Of a DNA stretch of 31,281 bases, positions 20,887-30,044 are shown in pieces. Every line of letters starts with the position of its first letter. The first letter of the stretch is position 1. The translations under genes and the position numbers were made by a program. The notes under the pieces are model-generated. The model ran no database searches and had not been told where the DNA came from. It worked only from the letters and a program-made list of their open reading frames with translations. Source of the DNA: a virus; IMG/VR virus record IMGVR_UViG_3300042446_000094, positions 1 to 31,281 of that record; one strand, given 5' to 3'.

Positions 20887-21435
20887 TTAATTAAAAAGTT
20901 TAGACATAACGATATCTTGTGTCGTCATTTGTCGATTAGGTGATAATTTATTTAGTTTAACTTCGTTTTTAACTTCAGGTGAGTGTGTTAATGGTTCAAC
21001 AACTACTTCTGAACTTAATTCTTCTTTAACAACTTCTTTTACTGATTTTAATTCAGCAATTTCAGTTCTTAATTTTTCAATTTCAGCAAAGAACATTTCT
21101 TTTGAAACTGATTCTACAATTCTTTTTGGAGTAGCAGCAGTAGCTTGAGCTTCTACTTCAATTTCTACTTCTGGAGCTTCTTCTTCTACTACCTCAGCAA
21201 CTGGTTCTTTAATTTCAGCAATAACACCTTCAACAGATACTACTAAAATCATACCATCTTCTAATTCGTATTCTCCAACAGGCATAGGAACTCTTTCCTC
21301 ACCATTAACGATAAAAACAGCATTATCCATTTCAAAAGCATCAGCTTCTAAAACAGTAACACCATCCATTAGTTTCATTTGAGCAAGATTTACATCCATT
21401 CCCAAAAGAGTTTTAATTTCATTGATTACATTCAT
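20887..21435 (-). CDS. Scaffold-like protein
   Basis: A 182-residue highly acidic protein. Residues 1-75 contain a MDVNLAQMKLMDGVTVLEAD segment followed by PVGEYELEDGMILVV. The middle is almost only Glu/Val/Ala (residues 76-100), then a coiled coil (EMFFAEIEKLRTEIAELK), then a basic end. Acidic coiled-coil proteins just before the capsid gene normally act as internal scaffold, removed by the protease. The TTQDIVMSKLFN end may bind capsid subunits. Confidence 0.75.
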   Translation of the reverse strand: MNVINEIKTLLGMDVNLAQMKLMDGVTVLEADAFEMDNAVFIVNGEERVPMPVGEYELEDGMILVVSVEGVIAEIKEPVAEVVEEEAPEVEIEVEAQATAATPKRIVESVSKEMFFAEIEKLRTEIAELKSVKEVVKEELSSEVVVEPLTHSPEVKNEVKLNKLSPNRQMTTQDIVMSKLFN

Positions 21436-21455
21436 ATTTACTTATTTAACGATTA

Positions 21456-21818
21456 TTATATTATTTGTCTTAAATAACCTTTTTGTCTTTCAACCTCTCT
21501 ATCTGCTACAGAAACTTGTATAGCATTTTTAACTTCTTGATTTTGTTGAAAATCTAAACCTAACTCTTTAAATTGTTTTTCAATTGAAGATAAGATATCA
21601 AATAATTTTGATTTGTCATTTTGGTAATTATCTGCATTTTTCAAAGCTAATCTAGCAGCAACTACAGTATCATTATTAGATTTATTAAATAAGTCTAAAT
21701 TTTTTTTAGCATTTTCAGTTACTGTTTTTAAATCACTTAAAGAAGCTAATTCAACTTTCTGTGTTGCTAATTCTTCTTTTTTAAATAAAGAACTAAATAC
21801 TAATTTTTCAGTTTGCAT
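21456..21818 (-). CDS. Helical head-associated protein, function unknown
   Basis: A 120-residue coiled-coil-like protein (MQTEKLVFSSLFKKEELATQ...) lying between the protease-linked small gene and the scaffold. Long amphipathic helices (residues 10-100) and a basic C-terminus suggest an assembly or scaffold helper. No motif gives a function. It is 20 bp upstream of the scaffold gene. Confidence 0.73.
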   Translation of the reverse strand: MQTEKLVFSSLFKKEELATQKVELASLSDLKTVTENAKKNLDLFNKSNNDTVVAARLALKNADNYQNDKSKLFDILSSIEKQFKELGLDFQQNQEVKNAIQVSVADREVERQKGYLRQII

Positions 21819-21865
21819 AATTTTATTTTTTTATATTAATTAAAGTTATTTATTATTGTTATAAA

Positions 21866-22075
21866 TTAGCCGTTAGAACGAACCGTAGTTCTTGTTCCAT
21901 CTACATTAGTAACTGAACTTGATTGTTGTGCTACTGTAGCTCCAATTCCTTGTTCTTGTAATTCACCTTGACAACATTCTGAACTATACTTTCCATCTTT
22001 ACAAAGACATCCTCTTTTTCCACCTTTTGGCGAACTTGTTTTATTTCCCATAATTTTATTTATTAATTTAAACAT
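21866..22075 (-). CDS. Conserved small Cys-containing head protein
   Basis: A 69-residue protein with SPKGGKRGCLCKDGKYSSEC (residues 15-34), a CC pair, then LQEQGIG and a Thr/Ser tail. This GCLCKDGxYSxxCC pattern is highly conserved in Bacteroidota phage head operons with no known function. Four Cys could bind zinc. Its ATG shares a base with the protease stop (TAATG), so it is coupled to the protease. Confidence 0.8.
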   Translation of the reverse strand: MFKLINKIMGNKTSSPKGGKRGCLCKDGKYSSECCQGELQEQGIGATVAQQSSSVTNVDGTRTTVRSNG

Positions 22076-22974
22076 TACTCTTTTCTTATTTGTTTTAGTT
22101 TTCTACTTGCCCACTCTATACCTGCATCGCCACCCCAAGCTAACCACATTAATCTTCCACATCCTTCGCCTAATGCTCTATCTGAATTTTGTCTTTGTCT
22201 TTCAAATGAAGCCATTCTACTAATTGTATCTTCGCTTATTGGTTCTCTATTTGCTAATTGATTTGCTCTTGCTTTTCCAACAGGAGTTCCACAATCGCCC
22301 CAACCGTTTTCTTCTGCATATCTTAAAGCTATCTTTGCATTTTCAGTAGCTTGTTCAGGATAATCTGTATATGATTCTAAATTAGTCTTTTTTTTTTCGT
22401 TATTTAAAATAATATCTTTTATTTTATTTACTAACTCTAATTCTTTTTCTTGTTGCAAACTCATTTCTAATTTGTCTGCAAAGTATCCTTCAATAGAAAA
22501 TCCTTTAACCTTACCTGTTTTAACAAAGTCATTCCATATAACATCATTATTAACTTTCATAGAAACAACCCAAGAACCTACAGGCGCATCTAAACCATAC
22601 TTTTTAGATTTATCCATATCTGTATCTTCTACTATCCAAGATTCTACAATACTTAAATCTTTTAATTCTTTATCGTGTTCTAACGTAGCATTGTTTTGAT
22701 TTGAATTCATTAAAAACAATTCACTTGCTTTACGTACAGTTTCATTTGAAAAGAAAATATAATATTCATCTTTACCATTTCTTCTATAAATGTGCTTATT
22801 AGGTATTAAAGCAGCACCCATTAAGATACGTTTTTCATCATCAACTTTAGCTAATTCTAATTGTTTGTTTAATGAAATAAAATTTGATTCTATTGCAGGA
22901 AATTCTACTATTGAAACTGCGTCAACTCCTGAAAGTTCTTCGTTTTCGTCTATTATTAGTTCTATTATCTTCAT
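22075..22974 (-). CDS. XkdF-like prohead protease with C-terminal domain
   Basis: A 299-residue protein. Residues 1-170 match the XkdF/S78-type putative serine protease pattern: GVDAVSIVEFPAIESNF (16-32), MGAALIP, TLEHD with His100, and VKGFSIEGYF with Ser160 as candidate catalytic pair. Residues about 205-299 form a second unit: WGDCGTPVGKARANQLANRE and CGRLMWLAWGGDAGIEWA, a segment found in many head-morphogenesis proteins. It would cleave scaffold and capsid arms before packaging. The gene starts 38 bp after the tape measure stop. Confidence 0.82.
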   Translation of the reverse strand: MKIIELIIDENEELSGVDAVSIVEFPAIESNFISLNKQLELAKVDDEKRILMGAALIPNKHIYRRNGKDEYYIFFSNETVRKASELFLMNSNQNNATLEHDKELKDLSIVESWIVEDTDMDKSKKYGLDAPVGSWVVSMKVNNDVIWNDFVKTGKVKGFSIEGYFADKLEMSLQQEKELELVNKIKDIILNNEKKKTNLESYTDYPEQATENAKIALRYAEENGWGDCGTPVGKARANQLANREPISEDTISRMASFERQRQNSDRALGEGCGRLMWLAWGGDAGIEWASRKLKQIRKE

Positions 22975-23012
22975 ATTATTAAAATAAATTAAATTTTGTT
23001 TTGTTTTAATTA

Positions 23013-24869
23013 CTATAAACTTGCACCTCGTATAATATTTCTATTCAATGCTTGTGCAGTTGTAACATCATTTGATACTACGTATGCTTGTATTGGTGTC
23101 CCTTGTTGCGTTCCTATTGTTTGTGCTAATTGATTTGTTGAACTTGCACCTACAACATTAAAGTTTGGTGGCATACTTGGTCCACTTCCACCTGCAGAAC
23201 CTACACCACTTGAACTTGGTGCTCCACCTCCACCTAAAGCAGATAAAGCTTTTGATGTTGCAGCTATATTCGACGCGATACCAATACCTGCACTCACTCT
23301 ATTTAATACTTTCTTTGTTGCTAAATATCCAACTCCAAATGGTCCCATTAAAGCTGCTGCTGCTGTATCGGCTGCGTCTGCTGCTTGTGTTCCAATTATA
23401 ATTCTTGCAATACCTACTGCACTTTCACCTATAATTAAACCTTTTTGAACTGCTTCATTTCCTTCAAACAAAGTTTTTAGTAAACCTAAACCACCTTCTA
23501 TGCTTGATAATGTAGCTTCTTGGATTGCTTTTTTACCATCGGCAATAGCCTTTTCTTGTTCTAATATTTTCTTTTTTGTTTCTGTAGCATTAGTTACTAA
23601 AGAATTATCTGTTTCTTGTTTTTTAAGTAAAAATTCATTTTCAGCATCTACTCTTGCTTGTGTTCCATCTTTATATAATTTTCTTTTACGTTCTAATTCA
23701 GCAAGGTCTATTGCTTGTTGTAATACTATAGCTTCTTTTTGTTTTTCTAATTTAGTTATTTCATTAGTTTGTTGTTCGGCATCAAATTGTTTTGATTTTA
23801 CATTTAATTCGTTTTTTGTATCAATTTGGCTTTGTAATAAATCATTAGATTCTTTTGTTAAAGAATTTTCATTTGCAAGTTGTTCACTTTTTAAACCTTT
23901 AATTTGAGCTAATACACCTTCTACATTTGCTTCTGCATTAATTAAAGCAACTCTATTTTCTGTAGTTTTATTAAGATTATATGTAGCAGCTGCAGCATCT
24001 TTTTGAAGTTTAGCAGCGGACAACATAGCTTTTTGTTGTTTTTCTAATACAATACCAAGGTCATTATTGGCTTTAATTCTATCACTAATGCTTAATAAAT
24101 CATTATCTCTAATTTGTCTTAAACCCTCTGCCTGTCTATCATATTGTTCAACTAATTTAGCTTGTTGAGCAGCAGCAATAAGTGCTGAATTTTGAAGTTT
24201 TATATTTGCTTCAGATGCTTTAAAAGTTTTTACTGCATAATTACTAATTGCATCAGCAGCTTCACCTAACGCTTTTCCTGTTCTATCAACTGTATTATTA
24301 ACACCTGTAAATATATCAACTGATTCTTTACCTGCTTTTTTAACAGATTCCATAGCACCTGAAAAGTCACCTTCAAATACCTTTTTAATTGCTTCGCCTA
24401 CAAAACCTATTGTATCTAAAAATGAATTAAATCTTTCAGTTAAATTTTCTTTAACTAAATCACCAAACTTTTTTAAATATTTTGTTGGATTTTCAAATAC
24501 ATCTTTAAATAGGTTTACAACTGCAGGAAACTTATCCATTACAAAACCAATCAAATCATTAAACGCAATAGATAAAGCACCAATAACAGTATTGAAAGTA
24601 TCTACTACTTTTTGATTCTTACTTAATACATCTTTAAAAATATTAAAAGCTTCTAATACTAAACCAATACCAAGTGCTTTAATGGCAAGTCCCATTCCTT
24701 TAAATCCATCAGCCATAGATTTAATTCCTGATTCAGCATTTTTAGTTGATTTCTGTATGCCTTTTATTTCGTCAGAAGTATCTTCAAAAGTTGTATTTAA
24801 TTTTTTAACATCTTTAGTAATACTATCAATATTGCTTTGTATTTCTAAATTGACTATTTTATTTTCCAT
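23013..24869 (-). CDS. Tail tape measure protein
   Basis: A 618-residue protein. Residues 1-55 form a coiled coil. A hydrophobic stretch (GMGLAIKALGIGLVLEAFNIF) follows, then a central long Gln/Glu/Lys coiled coil (about 250-460), and a second hydrophobic block (LLIGESAVGIARIIIG and VGYLATKKVLNRVSAGIGIA). It ends with a Gly/Ser region. This alternation is typical of tape measures that set tail length and are ejected with DNA. At about 1.5 A per residue this predicts a tail near 90 nm (inference). Preceded by a 48-residue ORF. Confidence 0.88.
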   Translation of the reverse strand: MENKIVNLEIQSNIDSITKDVKKLNTTFEDTSDEIKGIQKSTKNAESGIKSMADGFKGMGLAIKALGIGLVLEAFNIFKDVLSKNQKVVDTFNTVIGALSIAFNDLIGFVMDKFPAVVNLFKDVFENPTKYLKKFGDLVKENLTERFNSFLDTIGFVGEAIKKVFEGDFSGAMESVKKAGKESVDIFTGVNNTVDRTGKALGEAADAISNYAVKTFKASEANIKLQNSALIAAAQQAKLVEQYDRQAEGLRQIRDNDLLSISDRIKANNDLGIVLEKQQKAMLSAAKLQKDAAAATYNLNKTTENRVALINAEANVEGVLAQIKGLKSEQLANENSLTKESNDLLQSQIDTKNELNVKSKQFDAEQQTNEITKLEKQKEAIVLQQAIDLAELERKRKLYKDGTQARVDAENEFLLKKQETDNSLVTNATETKKKILEQEKAIADGKKAIQEATLSSIEGGLGLLKTLFEGNEAVQKGLIIGESAVGIARIIIGTQAADAADTAAAALMGPFGVGYLATKKVLNRVSAGIGIASNIAATSKALSALGGGGAPSSSGVGSAGGSGPSMPPNFNVVGASSTNQLAQTIGTQQGTPIQAYVVSNDVTTAQALNRNIIRGASL

Positions 24870-25000
24870 TCTCTTTTGATTTTTTCAAATGCTTGTTTCC
24901 AAGAAGTTACTAATTTATATTTTCCCTTTGCTATTTCTATTACGTCACTTTGTCCGTAATGTTTTTCAAGTGCTAATAATTCTAAAATGTTCTTTATCAT
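24854..25000 (-). CDS. 48-residue small tail operon protein
   Basis: The ORF encodes MIKNILELLALEKHYGQSDV and ends AFEKIKREWKIK. Helical and charged. It overlaps the tail protein upstream by ATGA and the tape measure start by 16 nt, so it is translated in the same operon. Its position directly before the tape measure suggests tail assembly, but no family is recognised. Confidence 0.65.
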   Translation of the reverse strand: MIKNILELLALEKHYGQSDVIEIAKGKYKLVTSWKQAFEKIKREWKIK

Positions 25001-27162
25001 AATTCATTTAATAATTCAAGTGTACTTTCACCTGTTGTTAAATTTGTTGTAATCTTATTAATTATAAATAATCTATCTACAATTTTCATTCTATCGTTTA
25101 ATTTAAGATTTAATAAAACTGATAATGGTAAATATGCTTTTAAAGTAGTTAATCTATTTTTAGGATTAAATACATTCATTATGTAATCTTTATAATACAG
25201 ATCAAACAAAGTACCTGTAAAGTTATTTGTTCCTGTCCATTCGTTTAATTCAGCTTTAAAATTAATATTGCTTGTGCTTGTCCCTGAACTTAAACTTCTA
25301 CTATTAGAAGGTAATATATAAGATGTAATTGGTTCGTGTGTAGAAGTAGTTGGTCTAAATGACATACTAATACCTGTTTGCAATATTGGATAAAATAACA
25401 AAGGTTTACAAAGTGATGATTCATAGTTACCTGTGGCTGCATTAAAATTATCAGTTGCAGAATAACCCCATTGTATGTTTTTTAAAACATTACCATTAAT
25501 ATCGTATAATCTTTCATATTTAAAATGTGCAAATGGTAAAGTTACTTTGTAGATTTCGCCATCTATTTCAGGTGATTCATTATACAATTCTCTACCCCAT
25601 TCATAGTTGAATTGCTGATTGTGTTTTAAAGCTAAAAGTTGTTTTGTATCTTCATAACCAAATTCAACTTGTTTAAATGGTAAAGCAACATTTACAGTTT
25701 TTGTATCTGTAGTTATATATTCTGTAATATCGTAAACATTAGAAGTTGCATAAAAATCGTTTAATGTTTTTACTACTACAATTCCATTTTCTAAATAAGC
25801 AGTTAAATTAAACATTTTAAAAATACCTGTTAAAAAGTCTATTACTTTTATTTCAGGAGTTTGTTGTGCAATATCAAATATAAATGTATTGTTTGTATTA
25901 AAACTTCCTGTATTATAATTATCATAAACAACAGTACTTGGGTTGTCAGGTAAATCATATCTTGGAATACTTAACGCTGCAGATAAAGTTATTATAACTT
26001 GAGCCTGAATATAAAATGTATATTGTGCTACATCTAAAACACCTAAATTAATTGTTTGTGTGTTGTTTAAAGTATTACTTTGATAAAATAATTCACCATT
26101 TCTGTAAACACTAATTTTATAATCACTTGATGTAGTTGGAGTAATTATCAAATCTGTATTACCTGCACCTGTATTTTCAGTAACAACTAATGTATTATAG
26201 GTAGAAAAATAACTAACTGCACCTGTTCCGCTCCAATAGTTAATTAATTCAGGTGGATTGATTCCACTTCCTACTCCTTGAACATCACCTTTACTTCTAT
26301 GCAACCATAAAAATAAATTATAGTAATCTAAATTAGAACTATTAAAGAAGTCTGTGCTGAATGTTAAACCGTATTTAGTAGCAATAGCTTGTATAATAGA
26401 ATTTAAACGAATAGCGTATTTTAAATCACTCCATAACAATCCGTGATTGTGTCCACCACCACTTTGATAATATAAGTTGTGAACATCTTCTCCGTGTCCT
26501 GAACTACTATCGTAATAATATCTATTAGTGTGTGAAATAAATGGTGCAACTATATCAACTGAACTTGGATTTGCTTGTAGTGATGTTAATATATTTGAAC
26601 TATTATATGTTAAATTATAAGTTGATAAATCTAAAGCGTTTAATTTATCTTCACCTATAAGGTCCTTCAGGTTAACGGTATTTCCAAAGTATGTTATTCT
26701 ATAGGCATATGGTTTATTGTCCTTTAAATCAACTCCTTCTAACTTTACTTTACCTGTATTAAACCTAACTGCATCTATTTCTATGTATGCGTTTATTTTT
26801 ATACGTGCATCGAAGCCACCATCAATATCATAATTATAATAATGTTTGAATAGTTTATTGTTTTCTGCTGTTGCAGGTATTGTAAACGTTTTAGAAAATT
26901 CTGTAAATATTTTAGATATATCTTTTACATCCTGAATCACTTGTGTAATAGAAATTGATTCATCGGCAAATAAATCTGTTCTTTGGTATTTACTTGCAAA
27001 ATTTTGAGTACCACCTAAACCAAGTAAAGTAGTATTTAAACAATTATAATTTTCAAATATTCCATTATCAGCTTTTACTCTTGTGATAAATTGATTTTGA
27101 AAATCTTGTGTAGTATCTATATATTGATTGCTCTCTAAATATAAAGCTAAATTTAAAATCAT
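24997..27162 (-). CDS. Large distal tail / baseplate protein
   Basis: A 721-residue beta-rich structural protein. It opens with a short strand, then FITRVKADNGIFENYNCL (25-42), shared with the GWGQGA protein. A segment KIFTEFSKTFTIPATAENNKLF (residues 83-104) follows, typical of hub/distal tail proteins of Bacteroidota phages. Its middle is Thr/Asn-rich with a His/Gly loop GHGEDVHNLYYQSGGGHNHG (near 227-246). The C-terminal half has LTGIFKMFNLTAYLENG. Position beside the tape measure supports a tail-tip role. Confidence 0.75.
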   Translation of the reverse strand: MILNLALYLESNQYIDTTQDFQNQFITRVKADNGIFENYNCLNTTLLGLGGTQNFASKYQRTDLFADESISITQVIQDVKDISKIFTEFSKTFTIPATAENNKLFKHYYNYDIDGGFDARIKINAYIEIDAVRFNTGKVKLEGVDLKDNKPYAYRITYFGNTVNLKDLIGEDKLNALDLSTYNLTYNSSNILTSLQANPSSVDIVAPFISHTNRYYYDSSSGHGEDVHNLYYQSGGGHNHGLLWSDLKYAIRLNSIIQAIATKYGLTFSTDFFNSSNLDYYNLFLWLHRSKGDVQGVGSGINPPELINYWSGTGAVSYFSTYNTLVVTENTGAGNTDLIITPTTSSDYKISVYRNGELFYQSNTLNNTQTINLGVLDVAQYTFYIQAQVIITLSAALSIPRYDLPDNPSTVVYDNYNTGSFNTNNTFIFDIAQQTPEIKVIDFLTGIFKMFNLTAYLENGIVVVKTLNDFYATSNVYDITEYITTDTKTVNVALPFKQVEFGYEDTKQLLALKHNQQFNYEWGRELYNESPEIDGEIYKVTLPFAHFKYERLYDINGNVLKNIQWGYSATDNFNAATGNYESSLCKPLLFYPILQTGISMSFRPTTSTHEPITSYILPSNSRSLSSGTSTSNINFKAELNEWTGTNNFTGTLFDLYYKDYIMNVFNPKNRLTTLKAYLPLSVLLNLKLNDRMKIVDRLFIINKITTNLTTGESTLELLNEL

Positions 27163-28268
27163 AGTACATCGTTTAAAGAGTTGTAAGCGTATTCAAAATC
27201 TAATTCGTAATTAATTAATTTGTCTTTTAAAACGTTTTTAAGTTCTAAACTTTCTGTTTTTATTTTAACAGGTTTTCTATCCAATAAGATAGTTTCAGAT
27301 AATAGTAAATCAGTAAGTACTTGAGAATAGTTTTCATCTACAAATCCTGTATTAATTTTTATTGATTTAGTTGCTGAGTGATTAAAAGATTTTGATTGAC
27401 CTTTTAACGTATTATAATTAACCGCTTCAGGCATTAGCTTATAACTTTCTTTTTTAACTTGTACTGTATTAGTTTGTGCTTTATATAAAGTTAATGTTTG
27501 CCATCCACCATACGAGTTTATAAAGTCACATAATACAGGAGTGTATTTACATTCTTCTATTGGATATGTTAAAATATTAGAAAATATTGTAGGACTTCCA
27601 CCATCAGGTAAAAATGATAAAGTCATATTAGAACCTTTAATAAAATTGTTGTCTATTTTAGCTAAAGTAATCGGAACTTTAAATAAATAAATTCCTGTTA
27701 CTCCATTAAAATTTTCAAGTGCAGAATATCCACCACTTAATCTATTATATGTAACAGAAAATAAATCATCAACATCAAGAAATTCTACCAATACGTTTAA
27801 GTACTGAATTGTATTTACAGGATATGTGGTTTGTATTTGATAGTTATTTTGAATAGTAGGATTAAATAATAATTTAATACGTGTATCTTCAGCAACTTGT
27901 AAGCCATCCATATAATCTGAATAGCCATTAATACCTACATAGGATATTGTGTCTAATAAAGTATAAACACCTGCATTATTCCAATATCTTTTTACTTTGA
28001 ATCTTGCATAGTTATTATTAGTTTCATTATTAGCAGGGTAATTAACATAAGTAGGTGCAATATTTTCAATATATTCTTTTACAAAGTTTGATACATTGTA
28101 ACTTGTTAATCTTTGATTTGAAGTTGGAATAGGTTTACTTAATGTATATGTTGGTACTGTTGGTTCTGTTTCACCATTACGCCATATAAATAATTCTATC
28201 TTACTGCCTATTTGTGTAGATTCATTTACCTGAATCATAAATGGACTTCTAACTTTTACTACTTTCAT
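27159..28268 (-). CDS. Minor tail / distal tail protein
   Basis: A 369-residue beta-rich protein (MKVVKVRSPFMIQVNESTQI...) with RSP-x-I-x-V-start and IGSKIELFIWRNGE, resembling minor tail proteins seen beside the larger hub in Bacteroidota siphophages. It contains several Asn/Tyr-rich strands and no membrane segment. Overlap of 4 nt with the 721-residue gene indicates coupling. A structural role in the tail tip is inferred from context. Confidence 0.7.
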   Translation of the reverse strand: MKVVKVRSPFMIQVNESTQIGSKIELFIWRNGETEPTVPTYTLSKPIPTSNQRLTSYNVSNFVKEYIENIAPTYVNYPANNETNNNYARFKVKRYWNNAGVYTLLDTISYVGINGYSDYMDGLQVAEDTRIKLLFNPTIQNNYQIQTTYPVNTIQYLNVLVEFLDVDDLFSVTYNRLSGGYSALENFNGVTGIYLFKVPITLAKIDNNFIKGSNMTLSFLPDGGSPTIFSNILTYPIEECKYTPVLCDFINSYGGWQTLTLYKAQTNTVQVKKESYKLMPEAVNYNTLKGQSKSFNHSATKSIKINTGFVDENYSQVLTDLLLSETILLDRKPVKIKTESLELKNVLKDKLINYELDFEYAYNSLNDVL

Positions 28269-28801
28269 TTTATATCTTTTAAATTGTAATCTATAATTGT
28301 ATCTATATCCTGACCAAATGCTTTTAGTAAATCAACATCAATGTATTTCTTATATCCTGCTTCAAATGGTTTTGTAAAAAACAAACTTGGTTTAATACCT
28401 TTGTTAAATATTGCTCTTGTAATTAAATAAGCTGTTGATTCATAACTTAAGAACCTACCTTTTTTATCTCTAAACTGAAATCCTTTTTGTTTAACCCATT
28501 TATTTATACCTTGAGTTAAACCACCTTTTCTTCCTGTACCACTACCAAACTTATAAGGACTATTAGGCGCTCTATTAGAACTTGTTTTTCCCTTCACACC
28601 TAAATCTACAAATGTTCCGTAATCGTTCATCTTAAAGCCTACAATAGCATATTTATCATCTACAACTATTTCACCTTTTAAACTATTTGCTAATGAACTT
28701 GTATTGTTATGACCTGTACGTTTTAAATTATCCTTTGCTTCACGAATAACATAGTCACGAAACATCTGAATAGTTTTATTTACTTTTTCAAGTTTTAACA
28801 T
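28265..28801 (-). CDS. HK97 gp10-like head-tail completion protein
   Basis: A 178-residue basic protein. It contains SLANSLKGEIVVDDKYAIVG (35-54), a Gly/Ser-rich NDYGTFVDLGVKGK, and a C-terminal SLFFTKPFEAGYKK, matching the HK97 gp10 family, which forms the connection where tail meets head. It overlaps both neighbours by a few bases. The tail terminator candidate precedes it, the usual adjacency. Confidence 0.8.
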   Translation of the reverse strand: MLKLEKVNKTIQMFRDYVIREAKDNLKRTGHNNTSSLANSLKGEIVVDDKYAIVGFKMNDYGTFVDLGVKGKTSSNRAPNSPYKFGSGTGRKGGLTQGINKWVKQKGFQFRDKKGRFLSYESTAYLITRAIFNKGIKPSLFFTKPFEAGYKKYIDVDLLKAFGQDIDTIIDYNLKDIK

Positions 28802-29250
28802 ATTGTCATTCCGTTTTCAATAGCCATATCAAATGTAACTGTAACACCTGCTATTTTATTTTCAAATCGTTCTGTAAAGAATTCAATGTTTGCAGAATCA
28901 TTTACCAATTCATAATCATTAGATAAAGCTCCACGACTTAATACTTCTAAAAATCTATTTGCTACTGCTAATTGAGTGTTCAATACATCTTGTTCGTTAT
29001 CATTACCCAAGAATATATCTGTAACCTTTGACTTGCTTTCATCTACAATATCCATACATAGGATTGATATATTATAGTTCAACACAGGACCTGCATAAGT
29101 TACTGAATTGATTATAATATGACTTAAAGGAAATATAGTTTGTTTATTTAAATCAACTTTAAATATATCACCTGTAGTTACTGTATTAACAAATAAATCT
29201 TCTTGAAGTTTATTCTTAATTACTTGCGTTATTTCGTAAAATGTACTCAT
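28795..29250 (-). CDS. Tail completion / terminator-like protein
   Basis: A 151-residue protein. The length, alpha/beta pattern (N-terminal helix YEITQVIKNKLQEDL, then beta strands with PLSHIIINS and ILCMDIVDE) and position next to the gp10-like protein fit a tail terminator that caps the tube and joins it to the head. Its ATG shares a base with the TAA of the frameshifted chaperone product (TAATG), which also supports that frame being real. Confidence 0.72.
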   Translation of the reverse strand: MSTFYEITQVIKNKLQEDLFVNTVTTGDIFKVDLNKQTIFPLSHIIINSVTYAGPVLNYNISILCMDIVDESKSKVTDIFLGNDNEQDVLNTQLAVANRFLEVLSRGALSNDYELVNDSANIEFFTERFENKIAGVTVTFDMAIENGMTIC

Positions 29251-29995
29251 TATCTTTTTTTAATTAAATCTGCTTCTATTTGATTCTTTTGTTTTTCAAA
29301 TGTAAGAAACGTTAAACATTGGTTAATTGGTAGTTCGGTAACTCTATCAAATCTTGTAACATCACCTTGAGCGATAGCATAGATTGATGAATACCAACCC
29401 CATCTTTTTCCAAATTGTGCTGTTGCAGAATAGTCTGCATCTCCTTGTTGTTCTCCAAATAAGTCATCGTACTTTTCAATAAGTCGTTGCCTAAATGATA
29501 AAAAAAAACATTGGCTCCAAATACTACATCTAAAGGAGCGTGTTTCATTACATCACTATATGTTATTGAACCATTATACTTTTCTATTTCATACGTGTCA
29601 TTTATTCCTTTCTTTGTAATTGGTCTATATAATACTGCCATTGCTTTGTGCATATTGTCCCAATCACCTATGTATGAATCTAAATCTGTATATTCGCCAA
29701 ATGACATATCTTCTAAATCAGGAATAAAACCAAACTCAACTCCTGCAAGTTTAAATCTATTTATAAACCTATGAGATTGTACATCGAACATTTTACCAAG
29801 TGATGCAGTTATTTCTAATACATCCTTAAATCTAATTTCTGCTACATCTTTTAAATCTATACCACAAAACGTTTGAACCATTTTCTGATTCAAGAATTCC
29901 ATATCTTCATTATCTTTAGCTATCTTTAAAAAAGCCTGATATTGTGATAACTTAATTTCTTTTAATTCCGTTGGTATGCTAATCTCTAATTTCAT
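29250..29995 (-). CDS. Tail assembly chaperone, -1 frameshift product (GT-like)
   Basis: Reading from ATG 29995 to codon 165 in frame 0 and then in the -1 frame after a T9 run gives a 248-residue product. The -1 tail contains FGKRWGWYSSIYAIAQGDVT and RFDRVTELPINQCLTFLTFE. It has no start codon of its own after a TAG upstream, and it runs exactly to the next gene with TAATG. Such sequence cannot be a shadow frame. In lambda-type phages, G and GT chaperones arise by a -1 shift and help tape measure folding. A homopolymer assembly error is the alternative. Confidence 0.75.
29312..29995 (-). CDS. Tail assembly chaperone, unshifted product (G-like)
   Basis: A 227-residue protein from ATG 29995 (MKLEISIPTELKEIKLSQYQ). 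The first 165 residues show a conserved pattern of Bacteroidota tail chaperones: FGFIPDLEDMSFGEYTDLDS, MAVLYRPITKK, and FFYHLGN. The last 62 residues in frame 0 look like a shadow of the -1 frame. A start at 30055 is rejected, because the terminator hairpin would lie inside the coding sequence. No clear promoter is visible upstream. Confidence 0.8.
   Translation of the reverse strand: MKLEISIPTELKEIKLSQYQAFLKIAKDNEDMEFLNQKMVQTFCGIDLKDVAEIRFKDVLEITASLGKMFDVQSHRFINRFKLAGVEFGFIPDLEDMSFGEYTDLDSYIGDWDNMHKAMAVLYRPITKKGINDTYEIEKYNGSITYSDVMKHAPLDVVFGANVFFYHLGNDLLKSTMTYLENNKEMQTILQQHNLEKDGVGIHQSMLSLKVMLQDLIELPNYQLTNV
29500..29508 (-). other. T9 slippery site for -1 frameshift
   Basis: Nine T on the minus strand read GTT TTT TTT TAT in frame 0, so T_TTT_TTT fits the X_XXY_YYZ heptamer with perfect re-pairing after a -1 slip. 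It is the point where frame 0 leaves the conserved protein and the -1 frame picks it up. Confidence 0.75.
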
Positions 29996-30044
29996 ATTAT
30001 TGTTTTTTATATTAATAACTATTTGTTCAAATTGTATTAAACAG

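Noticed and set aside
29312-29499. Frame-0 tail of the chaperone as a functional domain
   Set aside because: It is unlike other proteins here, while the overlapping -1 frame has a coherent protein sequence and ends at the next start codon. It may only be the natural end of the unshifted product.
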